From: Pseudomonas nitroreducens NBRC 12694
GTDB taxonomy: Bacteria; Pseudomonadota; Gammaproteobacteria; Pseudomonadales; Pseudomonadaceae
DNA: 64,000 bases
Assembly (NCBI RefSeq): GCF_002091755.1
Contig: NZ_BDAI01000003.1
Location: 558,001 to 622,000 of the forward strand
Direction of reading: 5' to 3'
Shown here: one piece after another, positions 15,748 to 24,618 of the stretch
Layout of the letters: the number at the start of each line of letters is the position of its first letter
Position numbering within the stretch: the first letter of the stretch is position 1
Program-made: the position numbers and the translations under genes
The notes under the pieces: model-generated
Database searches by the model: none
What the model saw: only the letters and a program-made list of their open reading frames with translations
What the model was told of the DNA's origin: nothing

Positions 15748-15757
15748 GGAGTTCGCC

Positions 15758-16663
15758 ATGCCACTGATGTACGGCCTGATGGCGCTGATCCTGCTGCTGG
15801 CGGCGGTCCTGCTGATGCTCTCGCAGAGCCGTGCGGCGGGGCGCGAGCAACGACTGATCGAGCAGCGCCTGGGCGGCCAGCCGCTGCCGCGTTCCGGCAA
15901 TCGCGTGGCGGACCTGTTCGACCGCCTCGGCAGCAGCGGGCTGGGCAAGCGCCTGCACCTGCGCGACGAGGAAGTCCGCGTGCTGCTGCACCAGGCCGGC
16001 TGGAGCGGCAGCACGCCGCGCAGCGTCTACCTGATGACCCTGATCGCCTGCCCGTTCGTGCTGATGGGGATCACCATCGTCTACCTCGCCATGCAGGGCC
16101 ACGCCGCTACCTCGCCGGTGGTGCCGCTGCTGTTCGCCGCGGGCATCGGCTTCCTGCTGCCCAAGCGGGTGCTGGCCTATCTCGCCGAGAAGCGCCGGAC
16201 GCGCCTGGCTGGCGAAGTGATCCTGTTCATCCAGCTGATCCGCATCCTCTTCGACTCCGGCCTGACCGTCGAGCAGAGTCTGCGGGTGGTCTGCCGCGAA
16301 GGAAGGAACATCGTCCCGGTGCTGGCCTCGGAGCTGGAAACCGTGCTGGCCCACACCGACAGCGGCCTGGAGCTGGCCGAAGAGCTGGAGCAACTGAGCC
16401 GCCGCCTGATGGTCGGTGAGCTGACCGACTGCTGCAACGTGCTGCGGCAGATGGTGCGCCAGGGTGGCAGCGCGCGCAGCTCGTTGCTCACGCTCAAGCA
16501 ATTGTTCGAGGACCGCCGTCTGACTGCCCTGCAGGAAAAGGTCAGCAAGCTGTCGGCGAAGATGAGCCTGGTGATGATGGTGCTGTTGTTCCCGGCACTG
16601 CTGATCATCCTCGCCGGGCCCGGGTTCCTCGCCATTACCAAGGCCATGGGGGGTATGGGATGA
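15758..16663 (+). CDS. tadC: Tad pilus inner-membrane platform protein TadC
   Basis: A 301-residue second GspF-like protein. TM segments are visible at about 4-22, 88-110, 117-135 and at the C-terminus (SLVMMVLLFPALLIILAGPGF). The cytoplasmic core has LFIQLIRILFDSGLTVEQSL. It pairs with TadB. GAGGAG precedes the start, and the gene ends in an ATGA overlap with tadD. Confidence 0.92.
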   Translation: MPLMYGLMALILLLAAVLLMLSQSRAAGREQRLIEQRLGGQPLPRSGNRVADLFDRLGSSGLGKRLHLRDEEVRVLLHQAGWSGSTPRSVYLMTLIACPFVLMGITIVYLAMQGHAATSPVVPLLFAAGIGFLLPKRVLAYLAEKRRTRLAGEVILFIQLIRILFDSGLTVEQSLRVVCREGRNIVPVLASELETVLAHTDSGLELAEELEQLSRRLMVGELTDCCNVLRQMVRQGGSARSSLLTLKQLFEDRRLTALQEKVSKLSAKMSLVMMVLLFPALLIILAGPGFLAITKAMGGMG

Positions 16664-17448
16664 GAAATGCCTGCGCGATCGGACTGTTGAGCCTGGCGCT
16701 CGGCGGTTGCGCCAACTTCGACACGCTGGGCGGCCCGACCGTCGGCCAGCGTTGCGACGAGAACCTGGGCCAGTCGGTGGAACTGCAACTCAATCTGGCT
16801 CGCGAAATGCTCGACAACGGCCGCGCCCACGCTGCGCTGGCCAACCTCGAAACCCTGCCGCCGAACTCGCTGGAAGTGCGCGAAAGCAAGGCCCTGGCCC
16901 TGCGTCGTATCGGCGACCCCAAGGCGCGGATCGTCTATGAAGGCCTGCTCGGTACCTGCAAAACCGCCGAGGCCCACCATGGCCTGGGGCAGATCGCCAT
17001 GCGTGCCGGCAATACCGTGGAGGCCGAGCGCGAGTTGCGCGAAGCGGCACGCCTGCAGCCTACCGACAGCGCTCTGCGCAATGACCTGGGTTACGTCCTG
17101 CTGCGCCGTGGCGAGCTGGAGAAGGCGCGTTTCGAATTCATCACCGCTATGGAACTGGACGAGCACGACAAGCTGCCGGCGACCAACCTGCTGAGCCTGA
17201 TGTTCATGCAGGGCGAGACTCCCGAGGCGACTCGCCTGATCCAGAGCGTCGGTCTGTCGGCCGAGCAGGTGCGTGCAGCGCAGGATCAGGCGCGTGACCT
17301 GGGCCATGGCAGCCCGGCAAGCCAACCCAAGGTGGAGGCGGACACCGTCAGTTACGTGGACGAGCCCGTCGTCGATGCGCATCCGGCGCTGGCCGACTCT
17401 ACGCCCGCCGTGGCGCACGATGCGAAGTTGCTGTTCAAGGCTCGCTGA
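16660..17448 (+). CDS. tadD: Tad pilus TPR lipoprotein TadD
   Basis: A 262-residue lipoprotein. The signal peptide ends in the lipobox LGGC (cysteine at residue 17), so it is predicted to be lipid-anchored. At least three TPR-like helical pairs occupy about 40-190 (for example RNDLGYVLLRRGELEKARFEF). TadD acts as a pilotin-like factor in secretin assembly. It overlaps tadC by 4 nt. The C-terminal 60 residues are low in predicted structure and rich in Ala, Asp and Val. Confidence 0.92.
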   Translation: MRNACAIGLLSLALGGCANFDTLGGPTVGQRCDENLGQSVELQLNLAREMLDNGRAHAALANLETLPPNSLEVRESKALALRRIGDPKARIVYEGLLGTCKTAEAHHGLGQIAMRAGNTVEAERELREAARLQPTDSALRNDLGYVLLRRGELEKARFEFITAMELDEHDKLPATNLLSLMFMQGETPEATRLIQSVGLSAEQVRAAQDQARDLGHGSPASQPKVEADTVSYVDEPVVDAHPALADSTPAVAHDAKLLFKAR

Positions 17449-17467
17449 GGCGAGCAGGGAGAATGCG

Positions 17468-17752
17468 ATGAAGGCATGGATTCTGGTCGGCGCCCTGCTG
17501 GCTGCGCCGATGATGACGCTGGCCGCCGAACGCGCAGCGGTACCCACCAAGGCGGGCACCACGGCCCGCGACCAGCAGGAAGTTCTCAGCTGGCTGGAGT
17601 TGCAGTCCAGTGGGCGCGCCGCCTCGGCCAATCACCAGAGTGCGACGCCAGCCGAGCGTGACCGCGCCTACCAGCGCTACCTGAAGAGCTATACCCGCGA
17701 AATCCCCGAGTATCTGCTCGACGACAACAGCTTCAGCACCGACAAGAAGTAA
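17468..17752 (+). CDS. DUF3613 periplasmic protein of the Tad locus
   Basis: A 94-residue protein with a signal peptide (MKAWILVGALLAAPMMTLAA, cleavage near residue 20) and the DUF3613 pattern: QEVLSWLELQSSGRAAS then DRAYQRYLKSY and a terminal EIPEYL. The family is found almost only in Tad loci between tadD and tadG; its role is unknown. It lies 19 bp after tadD and 17 bp before tadG, with GGGAG upstream of the ATG. It should be secreted to the periplasm, where it could assist pilus or secretin assembly. Confidence 0.8.
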   Translation: MKAWILVGALLAAPMMTLAAERAAVPTKAGTTARDQQEVLSWLELQSSGRAASANHQSATPAERDRAYQRYLKSYTREIPEYLLDDNSFSTDKK

Positions 17753-17769
17753 TCCTTCGGGAGCGTGCC

Positions 17770-19536
17770 ATGGGACGCGAACGGCAGCGGGGCGCGATTG
17801 GAGTCATGGCGGCCGGCACCTTGTTGCTGGCGCTGATCTGCCTGGCGCTGGTGATCGACACCGGGCGTTTGTACTACGAGCAGCGCAAGTTGCAGCGGGT
17901 CGTCGACATGGCGGCCCTGGAGGCGGCGTCCCAGGGCGGGTTGTGTGGATTGCCGTCGGGCGTGCAGGGGTACGTCACGACCAGCGCGGCCCGGAACGGG
18001 TTCGTCCCGGCCACCGGCGATTCCCTGGTGGCGACGCTGGGCAGTGTGACCTTCGATGGCGGCTATGGCTCGGCGTCGTCGCGGCGGACGTTCATCGCCG
18101 GTGGCGACCCTGGGGACTCCGTGCGCGTGCAGGCGACCCACACGGTGCCCTCCAGCTTGCTGCTCAATGTCGCCAGCCTGTTCAGCGGCGCGAGCAGCAA
18201 TACCGTGCTCAGCGCCCAGGCGGTGGGCCGGCGCACGGCGATGGCGGGGATTTCCGCCGGCAGCGGCGTGCTGAGCCTGGACTCGACCAACTCGCCGCTG
18301 CTCAACGCGTTGCTTGGCGGCCTGCTCGGCACCACGATCAACCTCGACCTGGTGACCTACCAGGGCATTGCCGGTGCCAACGTCTCGCTGCTTGCCCTTA
18401 GCCAGCAACTCAAGGCGGCTGGCGTGAACCTGGAGCTGGGCAAGATCGACAGCCTGTTGGGCGCCAACGTCACCGCCGCGCAGTTGCTCCAGGCGATGGT
18501 CAACGCGGCGGACGCCTCACAGCTGGCCAACGTGAATACCTCCCTGCTGCGCACCGCGCTGGCGAACATCAACGTGCCGACGGCCAACCTGACCCTCGGA
18601 CAGATCCTCAGCGTGGTGGCGCCTGACAGCGTGCGCGATACGGCGCTCAACGCGGGGGTCAATCTGCTGGACCTGCTGATGGCGACTGCAATGGTGGCGA
18701 ACAAGAACAACGCGGTGAACGTCGACCTCAAAGGCAAGAACATCGCCGGCGTGGTGCCGACGGTGAAACTGCAGGTCATCTCGCCGCCGACCATCGCCAT
18801 CGGCTATCCCGGCAAGGACAGCGCGGGGAATTGGCGAACCGTCGCCAAGAATGCCCAGGTGCAGATGATCGTCGGCGCCAACGCCAACCTGCTGGGGCTG
18901 AACCTGGTGAACCTGGCACTGAACCTGAGGGTGGGCGTGGCGGAGGGCTATGCGGCGCTGGATAGCATCCAGTGCGGCGGCGTCGGCCAGCCGACGACGG
19001 TCAACGTCAAGGCGCGGCCGGGGGTGGCGAGCGCCAATATTGATGCCAACGTCAGCCTGCTGTCCGGCGCCAGTGGCAGTTTGCTGGGGGTGACGATCAC
19101 CAATACCGCGACCGGGGCGAGCGGCAGCAGCGCCTCGGCCGGCACGCAGTTCGCCATTCCTGGCGAGCAGTCGCTGAGCTTTACGGTGAACGGTCCGTCG
19201 GATCTGCCCAGCGCGGTGACGCGGGTGCAGAGTCCACTGGGCTCTTCGCTCGGGGCGGGGCTGGCCAGTCTTGGAAACTCGCTGAGCATCAAGGTCACTG
19301 CGGGTGGTAATTGCAATGCCATTATTCTCGTCAGCTGGTTGCTCTGTGCGCTGAGCAGTATCGTCAACTCGCTCGCTGACCTGATGCTCAACCTGACATC
19401 GGGGTTGGGAACGCTCGTCAGTGCCCTCGGCCAGCAACTGATCGACCCGCTGCTGTCGCTGCTCGGCATCCAGACCGGCATCCTCGACGTACGCCTGATC
19501 GACCTCCAGACCGGCGGGGCCGAGCTGCTGATCTGA
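17770..19536 (+). CDS. tadG: Tad locus protein TadG, large pseudopilin-like surface protein
   Basis: A 588-residue protein with a TadE/TadG N-terminus: a basic short leader (MGRERQRG), a hydrophobic helix AIGVMAAGTLLLALICLALV and IDTGRLYYEQRKLQRVVDMAA, the typical TadG helix. The rest is a large exported region rich in Leu, Asn, Ala, Ser and Val with periodic LLxxLL patterns, and hydrophobic repeats near the C-terminus (LSSIVNSLADLMLNLTSGLG). I see no clear von Willebrand A (MIDAS) motif, which TadG proteins of other species often have. It is the last gene of the assembly operon and ends 11 bp before a terminator hairpin. Confidence 0.85.
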   Translation: MGRERQRGAIGVMAAGTLLLALICLALVIDTGRLYYEQRKLQRVVDMAALEAASQGGLCGLPSGVQGYVTTSAARNGFVPATGDSLVATLGSVTFDGGYGSASSRRTFIAGGDPGDSVRVQATHTVPSSLLLNVASLFSGASSNTVLSAQAVGRRTAMAGISAGSGVLSLDSTNSPLLNALLGGLLGTTINLDLVTYQGIAGANVSLLALSQQLKAAGVNLELGKIDSLLGANVTAAQLLQAMVNAADASQLANVNTSLLRTALANINVPTANLTLGQILSVVAPDSVRDTALNAGVNLLDLLMATAMVANKNNAVNVDLKGKNIAGVVPTVKLQVISPPTIAIGYPGKDSAGNWRTVAKNAQVQMIVGANANLLGLNLVNLALNLRVGVAEGYAALDSIQCGGVGQPTTVNVKARPGVASANIDANVSLLSGASGSLLGVTITNTATGASGSSASAGTQFAIPGEQSLSFTVNGPSDLPSAVTRVQSPLGSSLGAGLASLGNSLSIKVTAGGNCNAIILVSWLLCALSSIVNSLADLMLNLTSGLGTLVSALGQQLIDPLLSLLGIQTGILDVRLIDLQTGGAELLI

Positions 19537-19547
19537 AGGTCGTCAGG

Positions 19548-19580
19548 AGCGGCGCGGTGCTCAGTGCACCGCGCTGCTTT
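19548..19580. terminator. Convergent terminator overlapping the pprB 3' end
   Basis: A 9-bp perfect stem GCGCGGTGC / GCACCGCGC with a 5-nt loop, extended by AGC/GCT across one mismatch and followed by TTT. It ends the tad operon and includes the last codons of pprB (stop at 19561) on the other strand. Confidence 0.75.
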
Positions 19581-20394
19581 GGGAGGCGCTGGGGGAAATG
19601 GCGAGGGCAAGCTGCGTGCGGTTGTGCATGTGCATCAGCCGCAGCACCTGCGAGACGTAAAGCTTCACGGTGTTCTCGGTGATCCCCAGGTCGTAGGCGA
19701 TCTGGTAGTTGGTCAACCCCTTGCTCACCAGGCGCGCCACCGCCTGCTGGCGCGGCGAGAGCTTGTTGAACAACGGGTTGTTCACCACTGGCGCGATCTG
19801 CTCGGCGTTGTTCGGCGCGGCGCTGGCCGCAGGCTCGGTTTGCTCCTGCTTGAGCGCGCCGCCGCCGGCGGGCTGGCCGCCACCGTGAACCTCGTACTTG
19901 ATCTTGTGGATATCCCGCGAAATTGAATTGAGCGATTCGGCCAGGTACTCCAGGCGCTGGTTCACATGGCTCAGGCTGAGCTGGCTGCGAATGCGCTCGT
20001 GCAGGCGCGCCTCCAGGCGCTCCAGGCCCTTGAGCAGGTCCATCGGCGCCACCGGCTTCTGGTAGTAGTCGGCAACGCCCACGCGCATGGCCTCTATCAC
20101 TTCCTGGCTGCCCTGCTGGCCGGTGAGGATGATGGTTTCGAAGAACCGCGCCGTGCCGGCCGCCTCCTTCAGCGCCTCGACCACTCGGATGCCGTTGTCG
20201 CGCCCCAGGCCCAGGTCGCAGATCACCAGGCCGATCGAGGGATCGTCGCGGAATTTCTGCAGGGCGCTGTCCTTGCTGTCGCTGACCACGCAGTGGTAGC
20301 CGCTGTTTTCCAGCAACTCGGAAAGCTCGGAAGTGACCTGCGGCTCGTCATCGATGACCAGCACGCTGAAACGGCGATTGGCCGTTTTGTCCAT
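19561..20394 (-). CDS. pprB: Response regulator PprB (LuxR-type output)
   Basis: A 277-residue response regulator: receiver domain (acidic pair D15-D16, phospho-acceptor D60 in ICDLGLG, conserved lysine in YYQKPVAP), a linker of about 90 residues rich in Gly, Ala and Gln, and a LuxR/NarL helix-turn-helix (SPRQQAVARLVSKGLTNYQIAYDLGITENTVKLYV split over 209-243). In P. aeruginosa PprB activates flp-tad, cupE, bapA and fppA and drives a hyper-adhesive state; its kinase is PprA, encoded 1.4 kb away. Length and neighbours match. It is convergent with tadG. Confidence 0.93.
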   Translation of the reverse strand: MDKTANRRFSVLVIDDEPQVTSELSELLENSGYHCVVSDSKDSALQKFRDDPSIGLVICDLGLGRDNGIRVVEALKEAAGTARFFETIILTGQQGSQEVIEAMRVGVADYYQKPVAPMDLLKGLERLEARLHERIRSQLSLSHVNQRLEYLAESLNSISRDIHKIKYEVHGGGQPAGGGALKQEQTEPAASAAPNNAEQIAPVVNNPLFNKLSPRQQAVARLVSKGLTNYQIAYDLGITENTVKLYVSQVLRLMHMHNRTQLALAISPSASQSSAVH

Positions 20395-20543
20395 GACTGC
20401 ACGCTCCTTGAAAATACATATCCATTATTTTTATCGTCCGGTTGTTCGATAACCGCAGCCGGATCGTTCCATCAGGCGATGGGTGGTATTAACCCTTAGC
20501 ATATAGTCGTTAAGTTTGCATCGCGCCAATAAAAGGCGAGGCA

Positions 20544-21023
20544 TCAGTAAGGCAAGGAAAAGGCCGTCAGAAGACCGACGAATAGCGTGAATATGAAAGG
20601 GAATGACTTGAACTTTGACGGTTGCAGTCTGGCTAATTTCTTTTTGCAATTAATCGCCACGCTGTCCGAATCAATCAAAAGTTTGCTGGCGAGCATCAGC
20701 AGTACGCAGAACAGGCTGGCCAGGGCCAGGGTATAGAGCACCGTCAGCGGGTCGCTGGCCAGGCCCAGAGCGACCAGCAGCTTCACGTCGGCCGCGCCCA
20801 GCTTCCCCAGCCAGTAGCCCGGTACGGTGAGCGCTGCCGCCAGCAACGCCGCCAGTGCCGCGGTCTGTGGGGTGTGTCCGGTCAGCGTGTGACCGGTGGC
20901 CAGCAGGAACAGCAGGGCGAGCAGGGCGCCGCCAAGGGTCAGCCAGTTGCTGACCCGCAGCCGGGTGAGATCCTGGTAGGCACAGACCGCGAACCAGGCC
21001 AGAAGGCAGAGTTTGAACAGCAT
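20544..21023 (-). CDS. fppA: Flp prepilin peptidase FppA (TadV/CpaA family)
   Basis: A 159-residue polytopic A24-family aspartic peptidase that cleaves Flp and TadE/F-type prepilins. Catalytic aspartates are D18 (CAYQDLTRLRVSN) and D79 (GKLGAADVKLL). Five or so hydrophobic segments span 1-150. The start at 21023 (MLFKLCLLAW) has GAGGA eight nt upstream; an ATG 15 bp earlier lacks a site. It lies upstream of pprB on the same strand with a 149-bp gap containing AT-rich DNA, and is divergent from the pseudopilin gene. Confidence 0.9.
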   Translation of the reverse strand: MLFKLCLLAWFAVCAYQDLTRLRVSNWLTLGGALLALLFLLATGHTLTGHTPQTAALAALLAAALTVPGYWLGKLGAADVKLLVALGLASDPLTVLYTLALASLFCVLLMLASKLLIDSDSVAINCKKKLARLQPSKFKSFPFIFTLFVGLLTAFSLPY

Positions 21024-21297
21024 CGAGAATATCCTCATCCCGGAGGCGGCGATGTCGAAGCAGATACGAAGAGTCTTAAGGTATTCGCTATTGCAGCGCT
21101 ATATTGCAATTCAAGCCAGATAAATTCGAATTTGGCTCGCAACGTTAACCCGACAGGACATCCGGCGAATCCCGGAAGACCGCCTAGTATTGCTGGGTAG
21201 CGGTAATTATCCGACGGCGCGTATCTTCAGCAAAGTTTAGCCGTGCCGATAAGTTGAACGATCATTCAAGTTGCATGTTGGTCCGGGAGTATTGCGC
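21024..21297. promoter_or_regulatory. Divergent fppA / tadF control region
   Basis: A 274-bp AT-enriched spacer that must hold promoters for the prepilin peptidase (minus) and the pseudopilin-pprA unit (plus). No hairpin terminator is seen. PprB regulation is expected from P. aeruginosa; no specific site can be defined by eye. Confidence 0.5.
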
Positions 21298-21768
21298 ATG
21301 AACGGAGTCGGCGGTCGCAGCACGCAGCGGGGCGCGGTAGCTATCGAGTTCGCCGCCGTGTTCGTTCTGTTCTTCGCGGTTCTTTACGGGCTGCTGGGTT
21401 ATTGCGTACCCCTGCTGATGCTGCAGTCCTTCAACGATGCGGCGGCGGCCGGCGCGCGGGTGGCCGTTTCGGTGAATCCACAGGCGGCGGGCGGTTATAA
21501 CGCCGCGCTCAAGGCTGCCGTGGACAGCGCCGTGACCCAACGCCTGAGCTGGATGCCGACGAGCTGGCGCAATGGCTGTTACGGCGGGCAGTTCATGGAT
21601 ACCCCGGTGACGCAAACGGTGTCGGGCCGCCAGTACACCCGTGTGCAGGTTTGCATCAGCTATCCCTATGCCACCTCGCCCATCGTGCCCCTGCTGACCC
21701 TGCCAGGGATCGGCACCGTGCCGCGCTTGCCGGACGTGCTCAGCGGCACGGCCAGCGTCCTGCTCTGA
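21298..21768 (+). CDS. tadF: TadE/TadF-like pseudopilin
   Basis: A 156-residue pseudopilin. The short leader MNGVGGRSTQRG is followed by AVAIEFAAVFVLFFAVLYGLL, with the prepilin-peptidase glycine at -1 and E+5, so FppA is the likely processing enzyme. The C-terminal periplasmic part has two cysteine-containing segments (NGCYGG, VQVCISYPYA) that could form a disulphide. TadE/TadF proteins are minor pilus components needed for Flp pilus biogenesis. The start at 21298 follows GGGAG. It is encoded apart from the main tad operon and ends 8 bp before pprA. Confidence 0.85.
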   Translation: MNGVGGRSTQRGAVAIEFAAVFVLFFAVLYGLLGYCVPLLMLQSFNDAAAAGARVAVSVNPQAAGGYNAALKAAVDSAVTQRLSWMPTSWRNGCYGGQFMDTPVTQTVSGRQYTRVQVCISYPYATSPIVPLLTLPGIGTVPRLPDVLSGTASVLL

Positions 21769-21776
21769 GGCGCTGG

Positions 21777-24557
21777 ATGTTCGATTTCTGGCGCTCCAGG
21801 CCCCGTGGCCAGCATGAGATGAACGAAAACCCGCTGCCAAGCCGGCCCCTGGCCGCACGGCGGCGCCCGGCTCTGCCGGCGGAAGAGCTGGCCGAGCCCG
21901 TGGTGACCGGCCACTGCGACCTGTGGCTGGAGCTGGACAGTCGTGACCGCGTCATCGCCCGTGGCGGCAGCCAGGCGCACAGGTTGCTGCCGCCGGTGCC
22001 GGGCAATGGGGATCTGCCAGGCCTCGGCGATTACCTGGACCGCCGAATTCCCGGCGGCATGCAGGTCTCCAGCCTGCGCGGCGGCGAGCGCCTCGACCTG
22101 GTGCTGCGCAGCACCGGCGACCTGCCGCTGGTCTGCCGCTTCCGCGCCGTCCTGCAGGCCAACGAGCATTGCCTGTTGCTGGGTACGGACATCTCCGACC
22201 TGAACTGGCAATCCGACAACCAGCAGCACAAGTTGCAGTGCCTGAGCCTCAGCAAGCTCCTGCTGGCGCGCCTGCGTCATAGCTCGCAGCGTCGCCTCAG
22301 CGAGGCGGTCGGTGAGGTACTGGAGGCCTTCTGCAGCAACTTCCACATGCGCAGCATGGCACTCTTGCTGGAAGCTCCGGACCAGAGCCTGAGGGTCTTC
22401 GCCTGCTATGTGCAGCCCGGATTCGACAGCCTGCTGCGGGAAAACCTTGCGCTGCCAGGCGACGAGCTGCGCGCGGCCAGCGGTGCCTGCCTGCTGGGGG
22501 CGGATGACAGGCCATCGGAGCTGCTGCGTACCCTGTGCTGCGCCCAGCTCTACCTGATTCCGGCGCCCGTACGGGGCGGGCGCCTCGCCGGCCTGCTGGC
22601 CGAACCCATGGAGCACGGCGGCACCTGGCCAGGGCTGGCCCCGAGCGACTGGCAGTACCTGGCGGAAATCCTCACCAACCTCGTTCACGAGCGCACCGAA
22701 CTGCACAGTCTGCGCGATAGCAGCCGACGCCTGAGCCTGTTGCAGGACATGGTCGGTGGTGGCTGGTGGCGGTTACGGGTCGACGAAAGCATGTTCGAAC
22801 TGTCGCCGGCCGTCGCAGCGAGCCTCGGCCTGGCGGAAGGGCAATTGCAGCTGGCACTGGCCGACCTGTTGGCCCTGCTGCACCCGGCCGATGCCGACGA
22901 ACTCAGCCTGCGCCTTCGCAACCTGCAACCGGGCGGGCGGCTGGTCCAGGATCTGCGCCTGCGCAGTGCAGCGTCGACCCAGACGCGCCGATGGCTGCGC
23001 CTGCAGGGACGACGACAGGCCCGCGTCGGGGACCAGCTGATGGACGGCGTGCTGTTGGACATCAGCGAGGGCAAGTTGCAGGAAGAACAGGCGCTGGCGG
23101 CCCATGCCCGGCTGCGCAACCTGATCGACAGCGCGCCGGTGGTGATCTATGTGCAGCGAGTGGAGGAGGGGCACCTGATCCCCGAGTTCTACAGCGAGAG
23201 CGCGGGCAACATTCTCGGCCTGGACCTGCAGGGGCAGAGCTGGCAGGCGCTGGCTGAACGGGTGCATCCCGACGATCTGGAGGCCTTCCTCGACCGTGGC
23301 CGCGAACTGCTGCGCGAAGGCCGCGTCCGCACCGAGTACCGCCTGTGCGACAGTAGCGGCGAATGGCACTGGCTGTATGACGAGGCCAAGCTGCTGCGGG
23401 ATATCCAGGGCATTCCGCAGGAGGCTGTCGGCCTCTGGCTGGATGTCACCGAACAGCGTCTTGCGGCGATGCAGATCGCCGAAAGCGAGGAGCGCTACCG
23501 CGTATTGGTGGAGGATTCGCCGGCGCTGATCTGCCGCTACGACCCGGACCTGAGGCTGACCTTCATCAACCGCACCTTCGCCCAGGTGCTGGGCGAGCCG
23601 GTGGACGCATTGCTCGGTCGACGTCTGGACGAGTGGCTGTCGCAACAGGATTGCAGCGCCTTGCGAGCGCGCCTGGTGGGCGGTGGCCAGGGCGCGGCCG
23701 ACGATTCCTGGGAGCTGCGTTTCTGCCTGCCCGGCCAGCGCAATCTCTGGTTGATCTGGTCGGACCGGCCGCTGCTGGATGCCGAGGGCCGGCTGGTGGA
23801 AGTCCAGGCCGTAGGTCGCGATAACACGGCCGTGCGCCATGCACAGCAACAGTTGGCCCAGGGCGCGAAGATGGCCAGCCTGGGCGAGATGGTCAGCGGC
23901 ATGGCCCACGAGATGAAGCAGCCGCTGCACGTCTTGCGCATGTCCCTCTACAACGCCCGGCAGAAGCTGGGCGAACCGGAATACCTGAAGGAAAAACTGG
24001 AGCGTGCCGACGCACAGATAGACCGCCTGTCACGGGTGATCAGCCATATGGGCGTGTTCAGCCGTAAATCGGAGCTGGAAGCCGCGCCGTTCGATCCCTA
24101 CGACGCCTGCGAAGGCGCCATTGCGCTGCTGGGCGAAAGCCTGACCCAGCAGGGCATCAGTCTGGAGTGCCGGCCGCCGGCCCAGCGGGTGGTGGTGCGC
24201 GGCTACTCCGACCAGCTCGAGCAGGTGCTGATCAACCTGCTGGCCAACGCGCGCGACGCGCTGCTCGGGCGCGGCGAGGAGGGCGCCCGCTGGGTCGGCG
24301 TGGCGCAGGAGCCGTGCACCGACACCGATTGGGTGGAATTGCACGTGCGCGACAACGCTGGCGGTATCGACCCGGCGGTGATGGAGCGCATCTTCGAGGC
24401 CTTCTTCACCACCAAGCCTATCGGCAAGGGCACCGGCCTGGGCTTGTCGGTGAGCCACGACCTGATTCGCAACATGGGCGGCAGCCTGTCTGTGGATAAC
24501 TACAAGGGCGGTGCTCGCTTCATCATCCGCCTGCCGCGGCAGGTCGTGAGTCTGTGA
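21777..24557 (+). CDS. pprA: Soluble PAS sensor histidine kinase PprA
   Basis: A 926-residue cytoplasmic hybrid-free kinase; no transmembrane segment is visible. A long N-terminal region of about 360 residues has GAF-like features. It is followed by PAS-type segments, including RLRNLIDSAPVVIYVQRVEE and RYRVLVEDSPALICRYDPD, then HisKA with H711 (VSGMAHEMKQPLHV) and a HATPase domain (NLLANARDAL, DNAGGIDPAV, GKGTGLGLSV). It is the cognate kinase of PprB, controlling Tad pili and adhesins in P. aeruginosa. The start at 21777 was chosen from GAGG five nt upstream; MNENPL at 21822 is an alternative. A strong terminator follows. Confidence 0.92.
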   Translation: MFDFWRSRPRGQHEMNENPLPSRPLAARRRPALPAEELAEPVVTGHCDLWLELDSRDRVIARGGSQAHRLLPPVPGNGDLPGLGDYLDRRIPGGMQVSSLRGGERLDLVLRSTGDLPLVCRFRAVLQANEHCLLLGTDISDLNWQSDNQQHKLQCLSLSKLLLARLRHSSQRRLSEAVGEVLEAFCSNFHMRSMALLLEAPDQSLRVFACYVQPGFDSLLRENLALPGDELRAASGACLLGADDRPSELLRTLCCAQLYLIPAPVRGGRLAGLLAEPMEHGGTWPGLAPSDWQYLAEILTNLVHERTELHSLRDSSRRLSLLQDMVGGGWWRLRVDESMFELSPAVAASLGLAEGQLQLALADLLALLHPADADELSLRLRNLQPGGRLVQDLRLRSAASTQTRRWLRLQGRRQARVGDQLMDGVLLDISEGKLQEEQALAAHARLRNLIDSAPVVIYVQRVEEGHLIPEFYSESAGNILGLDLQGQSWQALAERVHPDDLEAFLDRGRELLREGRVRTEYRLCDSSGEWHWLYDEAKLLRDIQGIPQEAVGLWLDVTEQRLAAMQIAESEERYRVLVEDSPALICRYDPDLRLTFINRTFAQVLGEPVDALLGRRLDEWLSQQDCSALRARLVGGGQGAADDSWELRFCLPGQRNLWLIWSDRPLLDAEGRLVEVQAVGRDNTAVRHAQQQLAQGAKMASLGEMVSGMAHEMKQPLHVLRMSLYNARQKLGEPEYLKEKLERADAQIDRLSRVISHMGVFSRKSELEAAPFDPYDACEGAIALLGESLTQQGISLECRPPAQRVVVRGYSDQLEQVLINLLANARDALLGRGEEGARWVGVAQEPCTDTDWVELHVRDNAGGIDPAVMERIFEAFFTTKPIGKGTGLGLSVSHDLIRNMGGSLSVDNYKGGARFIIRLPRQVVSL

Positions 24558-24570
24558 GGGATCGGAAATG

Positions 24571-24598
24571 AAAAACGCCTGCGGATGCAGGCGTTTTT
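24571..24598. terminator. Bidirectional terminator between pprA and pit
   Basis: A perfect 12-bp stem AAAAACGCCTGC / GCAGGCGTTTTT with a GGAT loop lies 13 bp after the pprA stop and 20 bp beyond the convergent pit stop. It has a T-run in both directions. Confidence 0.95.
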
Positions 24599-24618
24599 CG
24601 GGGGGGCGTGTCGCGGAG

